A stretch of DNA of 42,491 nt from Bacteroides sp. Its GTDB lineage: Bacteria; Bacteroidota; Bacteroidia; Bacteroidales; Bacteroidaceae. Below, in pieces: positions 32,284 through 41,266 of this stretch (position 1 is the first letter of the stretch; the number at the start of each line of letters is the position of its first letter). The translations under genes and the position numbers were made by a program. The stretch is taken from NCBI GenBank assembly GCA_019416685.1, contig DXWV01000082.1:47364-89854 (forward strand), written 5' to 3'. The notes under the pieces were generated by a model. The model did not search any database, had not been told where the DNA came from, and was given only the letters and a program-made list of their open reading frames with translations.

Positions 32284-33021
32284 ATGAATTACCCCCAGGA
32301 ACAAATCAAGCCTTACGCCACAGATGGCAAGAAGAGCGAACAGGTAGAACAAATGTTCGATAACATCGCTCCAGCGTATGACATGCTTAATCATACTCTC
32401 TCACTGGGTATCGACAAAAGCTGGCGACGTAAAGCAATCAACTGGTTACGTCCTTTCCGTCCGCAGCGTATCATGGATGTAGCTACCGGCACTGGTGACT
32501 TTGCCATCCTCTCCTGCCGTATGCTCCAACCCAGGCAACTTATCGGAACAGATATTTCTGAAGGTATGATGAATGTGGGGCGTGAAAAAGTAAAAAAGGA
32601 AGGTCTCGCAGATAAAATCTCTTTTACCCGTGAAGACTGTACCTCCCTCTCATTCGCCAATAACAGTTTTGACGCTATCACCGTAGCCTTTGGCATTCGT
32701 AATTTTGAGGATCTGGATAAAGGACTCTCTGAAATGTGCCGTGTACTCACCCCCGGCGGGCATCTGGTGATACTGGAGTTAACAACCCCTGACCGTTTCC
32801 CTATGAAACAACTATTTGCTATTTACTCCAAAATTGTCATACCTGTTTTAGGCAAATTATTTTCTAAAGACAACAGTGCTTACCACTACCTGCCGCAAAC
32901 CATCAAAGTCTTCCCTCAAGGGGAAATCATGACAGACATTATATCAAAAGCAGGATTTAGTCAGGTACAGTTTCGACGACTGACATTCGGCATCTGTACA
33001 CTTTATACAGCAACCAAATAA
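32284..33021 (+). CDS. ubiE: Demethylmenaquinone methyltransferase
   Basis: A 245-residue class I SAM methyltransferase that makes the last step of menaquinone synthesis (MenG/UbiE). Motifs: VEQMFDNIAPAYDMLNHTLSLGID near the N-terminus, the SAM loop IMDVATGTGDFAI, DISEGMMNVGREK, TVAFGIRNFEDLDKGLSEMC, and FPQGEIMTDIISKAGF at the end. Menaquinone is the respiratory quinone of Bacteroides. It is followed by aroE across a 73-base repeat-like gap; chorismate from the shikimate path feeds menaquinone, so the pairing is sensible. Confidence 0.95.
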   Translation: MNYPQEQIKPYATDGKKSEQVEQMFDNIAPAYDMLNHTLSLGIDKSWRRKAINWLRPFRPQRIMDVATGTGDFAILSCRMLQPRQLIGTDISEGMMNVGREKVKKEGLADKISFTREDCTSLSFANNSFDAITVAFGIRNFEDLDKGLSEMCRVLTPGGHLVILELTTPDRFPMKQLFAIYSKIVIPVLGKLFSKDNSAYHYLPQTIKVFPQGEIMTDIISKAGFSQVQFRRLTFGICTLYTATK

Positions 33022-33090
33022 TATACCAATATCTGCTGTAGACAACAAAAGGCGTGACGCACAGTAATTGACATATTAAATAATTATTAA
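33022..33090. repeat. Degenerate octamer array between ubiE and aroE
   Basis: ACCAATATCTGCTG on the left and ACAGTAATTGACATATTAAA followed by TAATTATT on the right. The right part aligns with AGTAATTGGTACATTGGCAT of 37901-37990. It is a decayed member of the same family. Confidence 0.5.
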
Positions 33091-33094
33091 TTCT

Positions 33095-33838
33095 ATGCAA
33101 AAGTACGGTTTAATTGGTTATCCGTTGAAACATTCGTTCTCTATCGGATATTTCAACGAAAAGTTCCGCTCAGAAGGGGTTGATGCTGAGTATGTGAATT
33201 TTGAAATCCCCAGTATTAATGACTTCATGGAAGTCATTGAAGAAAACCCCAACCTATCAGGATTAAATGTAACAATTCCTTATAAAGAACAAGTTATTCC
33301 GTTTCTGGATTCTTTGGACCCTGATACCGCCAAAATCGGTGCAGTAAATGTTATCAAAATAATCCGTCAATCCAAAGGTAAAGTTAAGCTGGTTGGCTAT
33401 AATTCCGATATTATTGGTTTTACACAGTCTATACAACCATTATTACTTCCTTCGCACAAGAAGGCTTTGCTTCTGGGCACAGGTGGTGCATCTAAAGCTG
33501 TATTTCACGGACTTAAAAATCTGGGTATTGAAAGTGTATTTGTTTCACGCACACACAAACCAGGTATGTTGACTTATGAAGAGCTAACCCCCGAAGTTAT
33601 GGCCGAATATACAGTTATCGTTAACTGTACCCCTGTAGGCATGTATCCAAAAGTTGATTTTTGCCCCAACATTCCTTACGAATATCTTACACCAAACCAT
33701 TTACTCTACGATTTGTTATATAATCCAAACGTTACGCTTTTCATGAAAAAAGGAGAAGAGCGGGGCGCTATTACAAAAAACGGATTAGAAATGCTCCTTT
33801 TGCAAGCGTTCGCAGCCTGGGAGATATGGCATAAGTAA
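33095..33838 (+). CDS. aroE: Shikimate dehydrogenase
   Basis: A 247-residue enzyme that reduces 3-dehydroshikimate with NADPH. Substrate-binding segment YGLIGYPLKHSFSIGYFN; catalytic Lys64 in NVTIPYKE and Asp105 in YNSDIIGF; nucleotide loop LLLGTGGASKAVFHGLKNLG; NCTPVGMYP; and YDLLYNPNVTLFM near the end. It is slightly shorter than the E. coli enzyme, as usual in Bacteroidetes. The next gene starts six bases after the stop. Confidence 0.94.
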   Translation: MQKYGLIGYPLKHSFSIGYFNEKFRSEGVDAEYVNFEIPSINDFMEVIEENPNLSGLNVTIPYKEQVIPFLDSLDPDTAKIGAVNVIKIIRQSKGKVKLVGYNSDIIGFTQSIQPLLLPSHKKALLLGTGGASKAVFHGLKNLGIESVFVSRTHKPGMLTYEELTPEVMAEYTVIVNCTPVGMYPKVDFCPNIPYEYLTPNHLLYDLLYNPNVTLFMKKGEERGAITKNGLEMLLLQAFAAWEIWHK

Positions 33839-33844
33839 TTATAT

Positions 33845-34807
33845 ATGAGGAAGGGAACTAAAAAAAACTGGATAATAGGTACAATTATTTTTTTGCTGGT
33901 GCTCACCGGTTGTACTGTTGGTGGAAGTTATTATATGCTTAACTTCTCACTAACCCCCAATGCAAAAATACGTGCCAAAGATGCCGACTCGTACAAGTAC
34001 ATGTACTCTAATTACCCCTTCCTGCGTCCCTGGGTGGATAGCCTCAATCAGGTAAATGGCCTGAGAGATACATTCATTTTAAATCCCGAAGGGATACGAC
34101 TGCATGCATATTTTATTGCTGCCCCCAAGCCAACTAAGAAAACAGCCGTCATTGTACATGGCTATACCGATAATGCCATACGTATGTTCATGATTGGTTA
34201 TCTGTATAATCACGACCTGCAATTTAATACTCTCCTGCCGGACTTACAACATCAGGGCGAAAGCGGCGGCCCTGCCATACAGATGGGCTGGAAAGACCGG
34301 CTCGACGTAATGCAGTGGATGCACGTAGCCAATCATATTTATGGCGACAGTACACAAATGGTAGTTCATGGTATTTCTATGGGTGGCGCCACCACTATGA
34401 TGGTAGCCGGAGAAGAACAACCGGAATTTGTACGATGCTTTGTTGAGGATTGTGGTTATACCAGCGTATGGGATGAATTTTCACATGAACTGAAATCATC
34501 ATTCCACCTGCCAAAATTCCCTTTGATGTACACTACAAGCTGGCTTTGCGAACAAAAATACGGATGGAACTTCAAAGAAGCATCTTCACTGAAACAAGTA
34601 GAAAAAGCGGAACTTCCCATGTTCTTTATACACGGTGATAAGGATACATATGTACCAACATGGATGGTTTATCCTCTTTATGAAGCAAAGTCTGATCCAA
34701 AAGAGCTTTGGATCGTTCCGGGAGCTACACATGCTGTCTCTTATAAAGAGAACAAAGCAGAATACACGAACCGTGTAAAAAACTTCGTTGACAAATATAT
34801 CGAATAA
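33845..34807 (+). CDS. Membrane-anchored alpha/beta hydrolase
   Basis: A 320-residue hydrolase. The N-terminal hydrophobic segment IIGTIIFLLVLTGCTVGG could be a membrane anchor or a lipoprotein signal (LTGC). The catalytic domain has the oxyanion strand AVIVHGYTDNA, nucleophile Ser178 in HGISMGG, the acid in HGDKDTYVP and His in PGATHAVSY. The family includes esterases and peptidases acting on the cell envelope; the substrate is unknown. It is cotranscribed with aroE by position. A -7 box for the next gene lies just after its stop. Confidence 0.85.
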   Translation: MRKGTKKNWIIGTIIFLLVLTGCTVGGSYYMLNFSLTPNAKIRAKDADSYKYMYSNYPFLRPWVDSLNQVNGLRDTFILNPEGIRLHAYFIAAPKPTKKTAVIVHGYTDNAIRMFMIGYLYNHDLQFNTLLPDLQHQGESGGPAIQMGWKDRLDVMQWMHVANHIYGDSTQMVVHGISMGGATTMMVAGEEQPEFVRCFVEDCGYTSVWDEFSHELKSSFHLPKFPLMYTTSWLCEQKYGWNFKEASSLKQVEKAELPMFFIHGDKDTYVPTWMVYPLYEAKSDPKELWIVPGATHAVSYKENKAEYTNRVKNFVDKYIE

Positions 34808-34821
34808 AAGACAATAGTAGC

Positions 34822-34829
34822 TATATTTG
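34822..34829 (+). promoter_or_regulatory. -7 box for the TPM-lemA genes
   Basis: TATATTTG, 21 bases before the ATG at 34850. It favours that ATG over a GTG at 34829, which overlaps the box. Confidence 0.55.
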
Positions 34830-34849
34830 TGGCAATAATAAAAACCATT

Positions 34850-35770
34850 ATGAAGCAAATACTCACTTTTATACTTCTTGCACTGCTCTATCTGCCCTTG
34901 CAAGCGCAGGAAAAGGTATACACAGTAGACAACATCCCCAAAGTACATTTACAGAATAAATTTCAGTATGTATGTAACCCTGCCGATATCTTGTCACAAG
35001 CCGCATGTGACAGTATTGACCGTATGCTTTATAATCTGGAAGAAACGACAGGTATAGAGACAGTAGTTGCCGTAGTACCTTCCATCGGTTCGGAAGATTG
35101 TTTTGAGTTCTCTCACCAGCTACTCAATAAATGGGGTGTCGGGAAGAAAGGAAAGAATAACGGACTGGTTATTCTCTTAGTGACCGACCAACGTTGTATT
35201 CAATTCTACACAGGTTACGGGTTGGAAGGCGATTTACCGGATGCAATCTGCAAACGAATACAGATGAAATCAATGATTCCCTATCTGAAAATAGGGAATT
35301 GGAACGAAGGGATGGTGAATGGTGTACGTGCTGTGTGCCAACGCCTTGATGGTTCAATGGTTAACGAGGATACTTCCGATGAAAATGATGTTTCCGGACT
35401 GGCAATCCTATTGGCAATCATAGGTTTCATCGGAGTAGCATCCGTCATCAGTATACTGGCCATAAGGGCAAGTACCCGTTGTCCCCAATGCGGAAAGCAT
35501 AAGTTACAACGTACAGGCAGCACATTGGTATCCAGACACAATGGAGTAAAAGTAGAAGATGTAACATATACCTGCCGTAACTGTGGGCACACAGTGGTAC
35601 GCCGTCAGCAGTCATACGATAATGACTATCACGGAGGAGGCAGAGGTGGCGGAGGCCCGTTCATAGGCGGTTTCGGAGGCGGTAGCTTCAGTGGCGGTGG
35701 AGGTGGTTTCAGTGGAGGCAGCTTCGGTGGTGGAATGGGTGGTGGCGGCGGAGCCGGCTCACGTTTTTAA
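34850..35770 (+). CDS. TPM-domain protein with zinc ribbon and Gly-rich tail
   Basis: A 306-residue protein. Signal peptide ending PLQAQ; TPM domain about 20-160 (VCNPADILSQAACDSIDRML, IETVVAVVPSI, KNNGLVILLVTDQRCIQFYTGYGLEG); membrane helix about 178-200 (AILLAIIGFIGVASVISILAI); a four-Cys zinc ribbon (CPQCGK...CRNCGH); and a glycine/serine/phenylalanine-rich tail. The family occurs with LemA, encoded 63 bases downstream, and is linked to envelope processes or photosystem repair in other bacteria. Its enzymatic role here is unknown. The ATG at 34850 is preferred because a -7 box overlaps the upstream GTG. Confidence 0.88.
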   Translation: MKQILTFILLALLYLPLQAQEKVYTVDNIPKVHLQNKFQYVCNPADILSQAACDSIDRMLYNLEETTGIETVVAVVPSIGSEDCFEFSHQLLNKWGVGKKGKNNGLVILLVTDQRCIQFYTGYGLEGDLPDAICKRIQMKSMIPYLKIGNWNEGMVNGVRAVCQRLDGSMVNEDTSDENDVSGLAILLAIIGFIGVASVISILAIRASTRCPQCGKHKLQRTGSTLVSRHNGVKVEDVTYTCRNCGHTVVRRQQSYDNDYHGGGRGGGGPFIGGFGGGSFSGGGGGFSGGSFGGGMGGGGGAGSRF

Positions 35771-35833
35771 TACTTCGTGTTCCACGTACAAAGGCCAGGA
35801 AATAGAAATACAATAATAATAACAAAGAAGAAA

Positions 35834-36415
35834 ATGAAGAAATCAATTATCATTATCATTGCAGTAGTGGCAGTTATCGTTATATGGGCTGTCAGTATGT
35901 ACAACGGATTGGTTACAATGGACGAGAATGTAAACAGCCAGTGGGCAAATGTAGAAACACAGTACCAACGCCGTGCCGATCTTATCCCAAACCTGGTGAA
36001 CACAGTAAAAGGGTATGCTTCTCATGAAAAAGAAACACTGGAAGGTGTAGTAGAAGCACGGAGTAAAGCTACTCAGATGCAGGTTAATGCAAGTGATCTT
36101 ACTCCCGAAAAATTAGCTGCATATCAGAAAGCACAAGGAGCAGTAACTTCAGCATTAGGTAAATTACTTGCTATCACAGAAAACTATCCTGACTTGAAAG
36201 CCAATCAAAACTTTCTTGAACTTCAGTCACAACTGGAAGGTACTGAAAATCGTATCAATGTAGCACGTACTAATTTTAATAATGCAGCACAGGCGTATAA
36301 TACAGCCATCCGTCGTTTTCCAAAAAGCCTGTTTGCAGGTATGTTCGGTTTCGATAAACATGTCTATTTTGAAGCGGCCGAAGGCACTGAAGCGGCTCCG
36401 GAAGTGAAATTTTAA
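35834..36415 (+). CDS. lemA: LemA family protein
   Basis: A 193-residue protein with an N-terminal membrane anchor (KKSIIIIIAVVAVIVIWAVSMYNGLV). The helical LemA domain follows: NVNSQWANVETQYQRRADLIPNL, VVEARSKATQ, LLAITENYPDLKANQNF, LQSQLEGTENRINVART, FPKSLFAGMFGF. Members are exported helical proteins of unclear function, typically paired with TPM-domain proteins as here. The open frame extends upstream, but the ATG at 35834 gives the normal N-terminus. Confidence 0.93.
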   Translation: MKKSIIIIIAVVAVIVIWAVSMYNGLVTMDENVNSQWANVETQYQRRADLIPNLVNTVKGYASHEKETLEGVVEARSKATQMQVNASDLTPEKLAAYQKAQGAVTSALGKLLAITENYPDLKANQNFLELQSQLEGTENRINVARTNFNNAAQAYNTAIRRFPKSLFAGMFGFDKHVYFEAAEGTEAAPEVKF

Positions 36416-36505
36416 ACTTAAAAAGTTAGTTAATAAAGGAACGAAAAGCTGCATAATACTTATATGCTATAAAATAACTTTATTGAGTCAGACAGTAACT
36501 CACTC

Positions 36506-36578
36506 GAAACGCAGATTAACGCCAATTATCGCAATTTAAAGTTTATCTTTTGCGAAAATCAGTGTTAATCTGCGTTTC
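36506..36578. repeat. 10-base inverted array (AACGCAGATT type)
   Basis: Left units GAAACGCAGA, TTAACGCCAA, TTATCGCAAT; right part contains TTGCGAAAATCAGTG then TTAATCTGCGTTTC, the inverse. Same family as 15198-15290. Confidence 0.8.
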
Positions 36579-36645
36579 ATTATAATCTCTGACTTCTACC
36601 CAATAACACATAAAAAAACAAGCTGTCAAATATGACTTGTGTTCT

Positions 36646-36681
36646 GGTTAACTGATAAACTTGTTAACTTATTAACTTGTC
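36646..36681. repeat. 8-base tandem array (NNTTAACT type)
   Basis: Units GGTTAACT, GATAAACT, TGTTAACT, TATTAACT in exact 8-base register, then TGTC. There is no inverted partner arm. It supplies the TTG that serves as the -33 element of the purM promoter. Confidence 0.75.
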
Positions 36682-36707
36682 CGTGCAAAAAAAAAGCCGT
36701 ACTTTTG
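36677..36707 (+). promoter_or_regulatory. purM promoter (-33 TTG, -7 TACTTTTG)
   Basis: TTG at 36677-36679 and TACTTTTG at 36700-36707, separated by 20 bases, the normal Bacteroides spacing. The ATG of purM is 27 bases downstream of the -7 box. Confidence 0.65.
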
Positions 36708-36733
36708 CCGCCGTATACAAAACCCTATAACTC

Positions 36734-37900
36734 ATGAGTAATCAACGATACATGATGCGGGGCGTTAGCGCATCAAAAGAAGATGTGCACAACGCCATCA
36801 AAAACATTGACAAAGGTATTTTCCCTCAGGCATTCTGTAAAATTATTCCTGATATTCTGGGAGGAGACCCGGAGTATTGTAATATTATGCATGCCGACGG
36901 TGCCGGAACCAAATCGTCTCTGGCTTATATGTACTGGAAAGAGACAGGCGATCTCTCCGTATGGAAAGGCATTGCACAGGATGCACTGATTATGAATATT
37001 GACGACCTGCTTTGTGTAGGAGCTGTTGATAATATTCTCGTATCATCCACCATCGGACGCAATAAACTACTCATTCCCGGAGAGGTCATTTCTGCCATCA
37101 TCAACGGTACAGACGAGCTACTTGCCGAGCTCCGCGAAATGGGAGTAGGTGTATATGCAACAGGTGGTGAAACAGCCGATGTGGGTGACCTTGTACGTAC
37201 TATCATCGTAGACAGTACTGTTACCTGCCGTATGAAACGTTCCGATGTTATTGATAATGCCAATATCCGGCCAGGTGATGTAATTGTAGGTCTTGCCTCT
37301 TACGGACAAGCTACTTATGAAAAAGAATATAACGGAGGTATGGGCAGTAATGGATTGACCAGTGCCCGCCACGATGTGTTCTCCAAATATCTGGCAGAAA
37401 AATATCCCGAGAGCTATGATGCCGGTGTTCCCGAAGAGCTTGTTTATTCAGGCGGACTGAAGCTGACAGACGAAGTGGCAGATTCTCCTGTTAATGCCGG
37501 AAAGTTAGTTCTTTCTCCTACCCGCACGTATGCTCCGGTTGTGAAAAAGTTGCTGGATGCCTTGCGTCCCGACATCCATGGTATGGTACATTGTTCGGGT
37601 GGTGCACAGACCAAAGTATTGCACTTTGTTGATAAGGTACGTGTGATAAAAGATAATCTTTTCCCTGTTCCTCCCCTGTTTAAGACTATTCAGGAACAAA
37701 GCGGAACAGACTGGGCAGAGATGTATAAAGTATTCAACATAGGGCATCGCCTTGAAGTATATATCTCTTCCGAACATGCCGCAGAGGTGATTGCCATCAG
37801 CGAATCGTTCGGTATCCCGGCACAGATTGTAGGACGTATTGAAGAGAGTGATAAAAAAGAACTGATAATAAAGAGTGAATTCGGAGAATTCAGATATTAA
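36734..37900 (+). CDS. purM: AIR synthetase PurM
   Basis: Phosphoribosylformylglycinamidine cyclo-ligase, 388 residues. It converts FGAM to AIR with ATP in purine synthesis. Signatures: MHADGAGTKSSLAYMYW, DALIMNIDDLLCVGA, GVYATGGETADVGDLV, IRPGDVIVGLASYGQ, GMVHCSGGAQTKVL, and VFNIGHRLEVYI near the end. It is longer and more diverged than the E. coli enzyme, in keeping with the Bacteroidetes form. It has its own promoter. Confidence 0.92.
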   Translation: MSNQRYMMRGVSASKEDVHNAIKNIDKGIFPQAFCKIIPDILGGDPEYCNIMHADGAGTKSSLAYMYWKETGDLSVWKGIAQDALIMNIDDLLCVGAVDNILVSSTIGRNKLLIPGEVISAIINGTDELLAELREMGVGVYATGGETADVGDLVRTIIVDSTVTCRMKRSDVIDNANIRPGDVIVGLASYGQATYEKEYNGGMGSNGLTSARHDVFSKYLAEKYPESYDAGVPEELVYSGGLKLTDEVADSPVNAGKLVLSPTRTYAPVVKKLLDALRPDIHGMVHCSGGAQTKVLHFVDKVRVIKDNLFPVPPLFKTIQEQSGTDWAEMYKVFNIGHRLEVYISSEHAAEVIAISESFGIPAQIVGRIEESDKKELIIKSEFGEFRY

Positions 37901-37990
37901 ATAATGTGCTTATTCAATAATGTGCCAATATGCCAATTAGCTGCGCATATGCTGCATAGTAATTGGTACATTGGCATATTGAATAATTAT
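37901..37990. repeat. Inverted 8-base array with core (TTGGCATA type)
   Basis: It starts directly after the purM stop. Left arm has ATGTGCCAAT and ATGCCAAT; core AGCTGCGCATATGCTGCATA then GTAATT; right arm TTGGTACA, TTGGCATA, TTGAATAA. The core closely matches 32174-32262, where the arms are entirely different. Confidence 0.87.
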
Positions 37991-37994
37991 TCTT

Positions 37995-39107
37995 ATGACA
38001 GATAACAATAACATATTAGAGAAGTTAGACGGCCTCGTAGCTCGTTTTGAGGAAGTATCCACACTCATTACCGACCCGGCAGTGATTGCGGACCAGAAGC
38101 GTTATGTAAAACTAACCAAAGAATATAAAGAACTTGACGACCTGATGAAGGCCCGCAAGGAATATATACAGACCCTGGCCAACATCGACGAAGCCAAAGA
38201 TATACTTTCCAACGAATCGGATGCTGAGATGCGTGAAATGGCTAAAGAAGAACTGGATAAAAGTCAGGAGCGTCTGCCCGAATTGGAGGAGGAAATCAAA
38301 CTATTGCTCGTACCCGCCGATCCGCAAGACAGTAAGAATGCCATCCTTGAGATCCGTGGTGGTACAGGTGGTGACGAAGCTGCAATCTTTGCTGGTGATC
38401 TTTTCCGTATGTATGCCAAGTTCTGTGAAACTAAGGGTTGGAAATTAGAGGTATCAAGTGCCAATGAAGGAGCTGCAGGTGGATATAAAGAAATTATTTG
38501 TAGTGTTACGGGAGATAATGTATACGGAACTATGAAATACGAGTCCGGTGTACATCGGGTGCAACGTGTACCTGCTACCGAAACACAAGGACGTGTGCAT
38601 ACCTCTGCAGCTTCTGTAGCTGTACTTCCCGAAGCCGAAGAGTTTGATGTTGTTATCAACGAAGGAGAAATTAAATGGGACACTTTCCGTTCCGGTGGTG
38701 CCGGCGGTCAGAACGTAAATAAGGTTGAATCCGGTGTTCGCTTGCGTTATATCTGGAAAAATCCAAATACAGGCGTAGCCGAAGAAATACTTATTGAATG
38801 TACTGAAACCCGTGACCAACCCAAAAATAAAGAACGTGCCCTTGCCCGTCTGCGCACATTTATCTATGATAAAGAGCACCAAAAGTATGTTGACGACATT
38901 GCTTCCAAACGTAAGACAATGGTCTCTACCGGTGACCGTTCTGCCAAAATCCGTACTTACAACTATCCGCAAGGCCGTATTACCGATCACCGTATCAACT
39001 ATACTATCTATAATCTGGCTGCTTTCATGGACGGAGACATCCAGGAGTGCATCGATAAACTGACGGTAGCAGAGAATACAGAACGACTTAAAGAGAGCGA
39101 ACTATAG
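37995..39107 (+). CDS. prfA: Peptide chain release factor 1
   Basis: A 370-residue class I release factor that reads UAA and UAG. The PAT recognition tripeptide (193-195, in VPATETQGRVHTSA) identifies RF1 rather than RF2. The catalytic GGQ is at 237-239 (SGGAGGQNVNKVES). The N-terminal helical domain and the C-terminal INYTIYNL/FMDGDIQECID segment are complete. The stop is TAG, immediately followed by the TGA and TAA of a tandem array. Confidence 0.97.
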   Translation: MTDNNNILEKLDGLVARFEEVSTLITDPAVIADQKRYVKLTKEYKELDDLMKARKEYIQTLANIDEAKDILSNESDAEMREMAKEELDKSQERLPELEEEIKLLLVPADPQDSKNAILEIRGGTGGDEAAIFAGDLFRMYAKFCETKGWKLEVSSANEGAAGGYKEIICSVTGDNVYGTMKYESGVHRVQRVPATETQGRVHTSAASVAVLPEAEEFDVVINEGEIKWDTFRSGGAGGQNVNKVESGVRLRYIWKNPNTGVAEEILIECTETRDQPKNKERALARLRTFIYDKEHQKYVDDIASKRKTMVSTGDRSAKIRTYNYPQGRITDHRINYTIYNLAAFMDGDIQECIDKLTVAENTERLKESEL

Positions 39108-39204
39108 TGATAAGTGATTAGTGATAAGCAACTTGCGCCATTACACTGATAATCACCTATCACTAACCACTTTTCATTAATCACTAACCATTAATCACTA
39201 TTTA
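39105..39204. repeat. Inverted 7-base tandem array (GTGATTA type)
   Basis: It begins at the prfA stop with TAGTGATAAGTGATTAGTGA (7-base units). The centre is AACTTGCGCCATTACACTG. The right arm runs in 7-base units TATCACT, AACCACT, AATCACT, AACCATT, AATCACT, the reverse complement of the left. It ends just before the pyrF ATG. Confidence 0.88.
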
Positions 39205-39206
39205 AG

Positions 39207-40040
39207 ATGAATAAGCTAGAATTATTTGAGAACATCAAACGTAAGAAATCATTCCTCTGCGTTGGTCTCGACACAGATATCAAGAAAATACCTGAACATC
39301 TTCTCAAAGAAGAAGATCCCATCTTTGCCTTTAATAAAGCAATAATTGACGCTACTGCCGACCTGTGTATTGCTTACAAGCCCAATCTGGCTTTCTATGA
39401 GAGCATGGGTGTAAAAGGTTGGACTGCCTTTGAGAAAACAGTAAAATACATCAAAGAAAATTATCCGGACCAGTTCATCATTGCAGATGCCAAACGTGGT
39501 GATATCGGTAATACATCTGCTATGTATGCCCGCACATTTTTTGAAGAACTAAACATAGACTCTGTCACAGTAGCCCCGTACATGGGTGAAGACAGCGTAA
39601 CACCATTCCTCACTTACGAAGGTAAATGGGTAATCCTCCTTGCCCTTACCAGTAACAAGGGGTCACATGACTTTCAGCTGACAGAGGATCCTAACGGTGA
39701 ACGTCTTTTCGAAAAAGTGTTGCGTAAATCACAAGAATGGGCTAATGACGAACAAATGATGTATGTAGTAGGTGCCACTCAGGGACGTGCTTTTGAAGAC
39801 ATTCGTAAAATCGTTCCCAACCACTTCCTGCTTGTACCAGGTGTAGGAGCACAAGGTGGTTCACTCGAAGAAGTATGTAAATATGGAATGAACAGTAGCT
39901 GCGGGCTAATCGTAAATTCGTCCCGTGGTATTATCTATGTAGATAAAACAGAAAAATTTGCAGAAGCCGCAAGAAAAGCAGCACAGGAAGTACAAATGCA
40001 AATGGAAAAAGAGCTGAAAAGAGTGATCACTCCCTTATGA
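39207..40040 (+). CDS. pyrF: Orotidine 5'-phosphate decarboxylase
   Basis: A 277-residue enzyme making UMP from OMP. It is of the longer subfamily: FLCVGLDTDIKKIPEHL and ATADLCIAYKPNLAFYE, the catalytic segment DAKRGDIGNTS with D94, K96 and D99, VTVAPYMGEDSV, and LLVPGVGAQGGS. Its stop overlaps the next gene start (ATGA), so translation is coupled. Confidence 0.96.
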   Translation: MNKLELFENIKRKKSFLCVGLDTDIKKIPEHLLKEEDPIFAFNKAIIDATADLCIAYKPNLAFYESMGVKGWTAFEKTVKYIKENYPDQFIIADAKRGDIGNTSAMYARTFFEELNIDSVTVAPYMGEDSVTPFLTYEGKWVILLALTSNKGSHDFQLTEDPNGERLFEKVLRKSQEWANDEQMMYVVGATQGRAFEDIRKIVPNHFLLVPGVGAQGGSLEEVCKYGMNSSCGLIVNSSRGIIYVDKTEKFAEAARKAAQEVQMQMEKELKRVITPL

Positions 40041-41266
40041 CTTACGAAAGAAAGATAATAAACGATCCTGTATTTGGATTTATCAACATACCAAAGGGGC
40101 TTCTGTACGATATCGTACGGCATCCCCTTTTGCAACGTTTAACCCGCATCAAACAGGTAGGTTTGTCGTCCGTAGTATATCCCGGAGCACAACATACTCG
40201 CTTCCAGCACTCATTGGGCGCTTTCCATCTGATGAGCGAAGCTATCATGCAGCTTGCTTCCAAAGGGAACTTCATCTTTGACAGTGAGGCAGAAGCTGTA
40301 CAAGCAGCTATCCTGTTACATGACATTGGTCATGGCCCTTTCTCACATGTACTCGAAGATACTATCGTGAAGAATGTATCTCACGAAGAGATTTCCCTTA
40401 TGTTAATGGAACGCATGAACAAGGAAATGAACGGGCAACTCAGCCTTGCCATCCAGATATTCAAAGACGAATATCCCAAACGTTTCCTTCACCAGCTCGT
40501 CAGTGGGCAACTCGACATGGATCGCCTTGACTATCTGCGTCGTGACAGTTTCTATACCGGCGTCACAGAAGGGAATATCGGTTCAGCCCGTATCATCAAG
40601 ATGCTTGATGTAGCCGATGACCACCTCGTTGTTGAATCCAAAGGCATCTACTCGATCGAAAATTTTCTTACAGCCCGTCGTTTGATGTACTGGCAGGTAT
40701 ATCTGCATAAAACTTCAGTTGCCTATGAGCGGATGCTTATCAGTACCTTATTGCGTGCTAAGGAACTTGCCAGCCAGGGAGTTGAATTATTCGCCTCACC
40801 AGCGTTTCATTTCTTCCTGTACAATAATATCAGCCCCGATACATTCCGTAATGATCCTGAATGTCTGGAGAATTTTATCCAATTGGACGACAACGACATC
40901 TGGACCTCACTTAAAGTATGGAGTACCCATCCGGACAAAGTGCTCTCCACACTTAGTCTTGGAATGATCAATCGTAATGTTTTCAAAGTTGAAATTTCTC
41001 CTGACCCCATTAGCGAAGAACGGAAAAAAGAATTAACTTTGCAAATAAGCCAGCAACTAGACATCTCACTTTCCGAAGCGAACTATTTTGTTTCTACCCC
41101 CAGCATCGAAAAGAATATGTACGAACCGGCAGATGACAGTATTGATATCATTTATAAGGACGGCACTATCAAAAATATAGCCGAAGCATCGGATATGTTG
41201 AATATCTCATTGCTCTCTAAAAAGGTAAAGAAATACTATATCTGTTACCATCGTTTGCATAAGTAG
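40037..41266 (+). CDS. HD-domain phosphohydrolase
   Basis: A 409-residue HD-superfamily protein. TRFQHSLGAFHLM supplies the first His and the HD pair is H95-D96 in LLHDIGHGPFSHVLED. The downstream Asp is in GQLDMDRLDYLRRDSFYTG. The pattern is that of dNTPase/SAMHD1-like proteins (YdhJ/YwfO type). It is probably a metal-dependent nucleotide phosphohydrolase in the cytoplasm; the substrate is inferred. It is coupled to pyrF by a four-base overlap and precedes lpxD, a conserved Bacteroides order. Confidence 0.88.
   Translation: MTYERKIINDPVFGFINIPKGLLYDIVRHPLLQRLTRIKQVGLSSVVYPGAQHTRFQHSLGAFHLMSEAIMQLASKGNFIFDSEAEAVQAAILLHDIGHGPFSHVLEDTIVKNVSHEEISLMLMERMNKEMNGQLSLAIQIFKDEYPKRFLHQLVSGQLDMDRLDYLRRDSFYTGVTEGNIGSARIIKMLDVADDHLVVESKGIYSIENFLTARRLMYWQVYLHKTSVAYERMLISTLLRAKELASQGVELFASPAFHFFLYNNISPDTFRNDPECLENFIQLDDNDIWTSLKVWSTHPDKVLSTLSLGMINRNVFKVEISPDPISEERKKELTLQISQQLDISLSEANYFVSTPSIEKNMYEPADDSIDIIYKDGTIKNIAEASDMLNISLLSKKVKKYYICYHRLHK

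Larger units (their letters stand above)
36416..36733. other. lemA-purM intergenic region
   Basis: 318 bases. It contains a 10-base inverted array (36506-36578), a small hairpin (ACAAG...CTTGT around 36618-36640), an 8-base array (36646-36681) and the purM promoter. No gene is seen. Confidence 0.75.
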
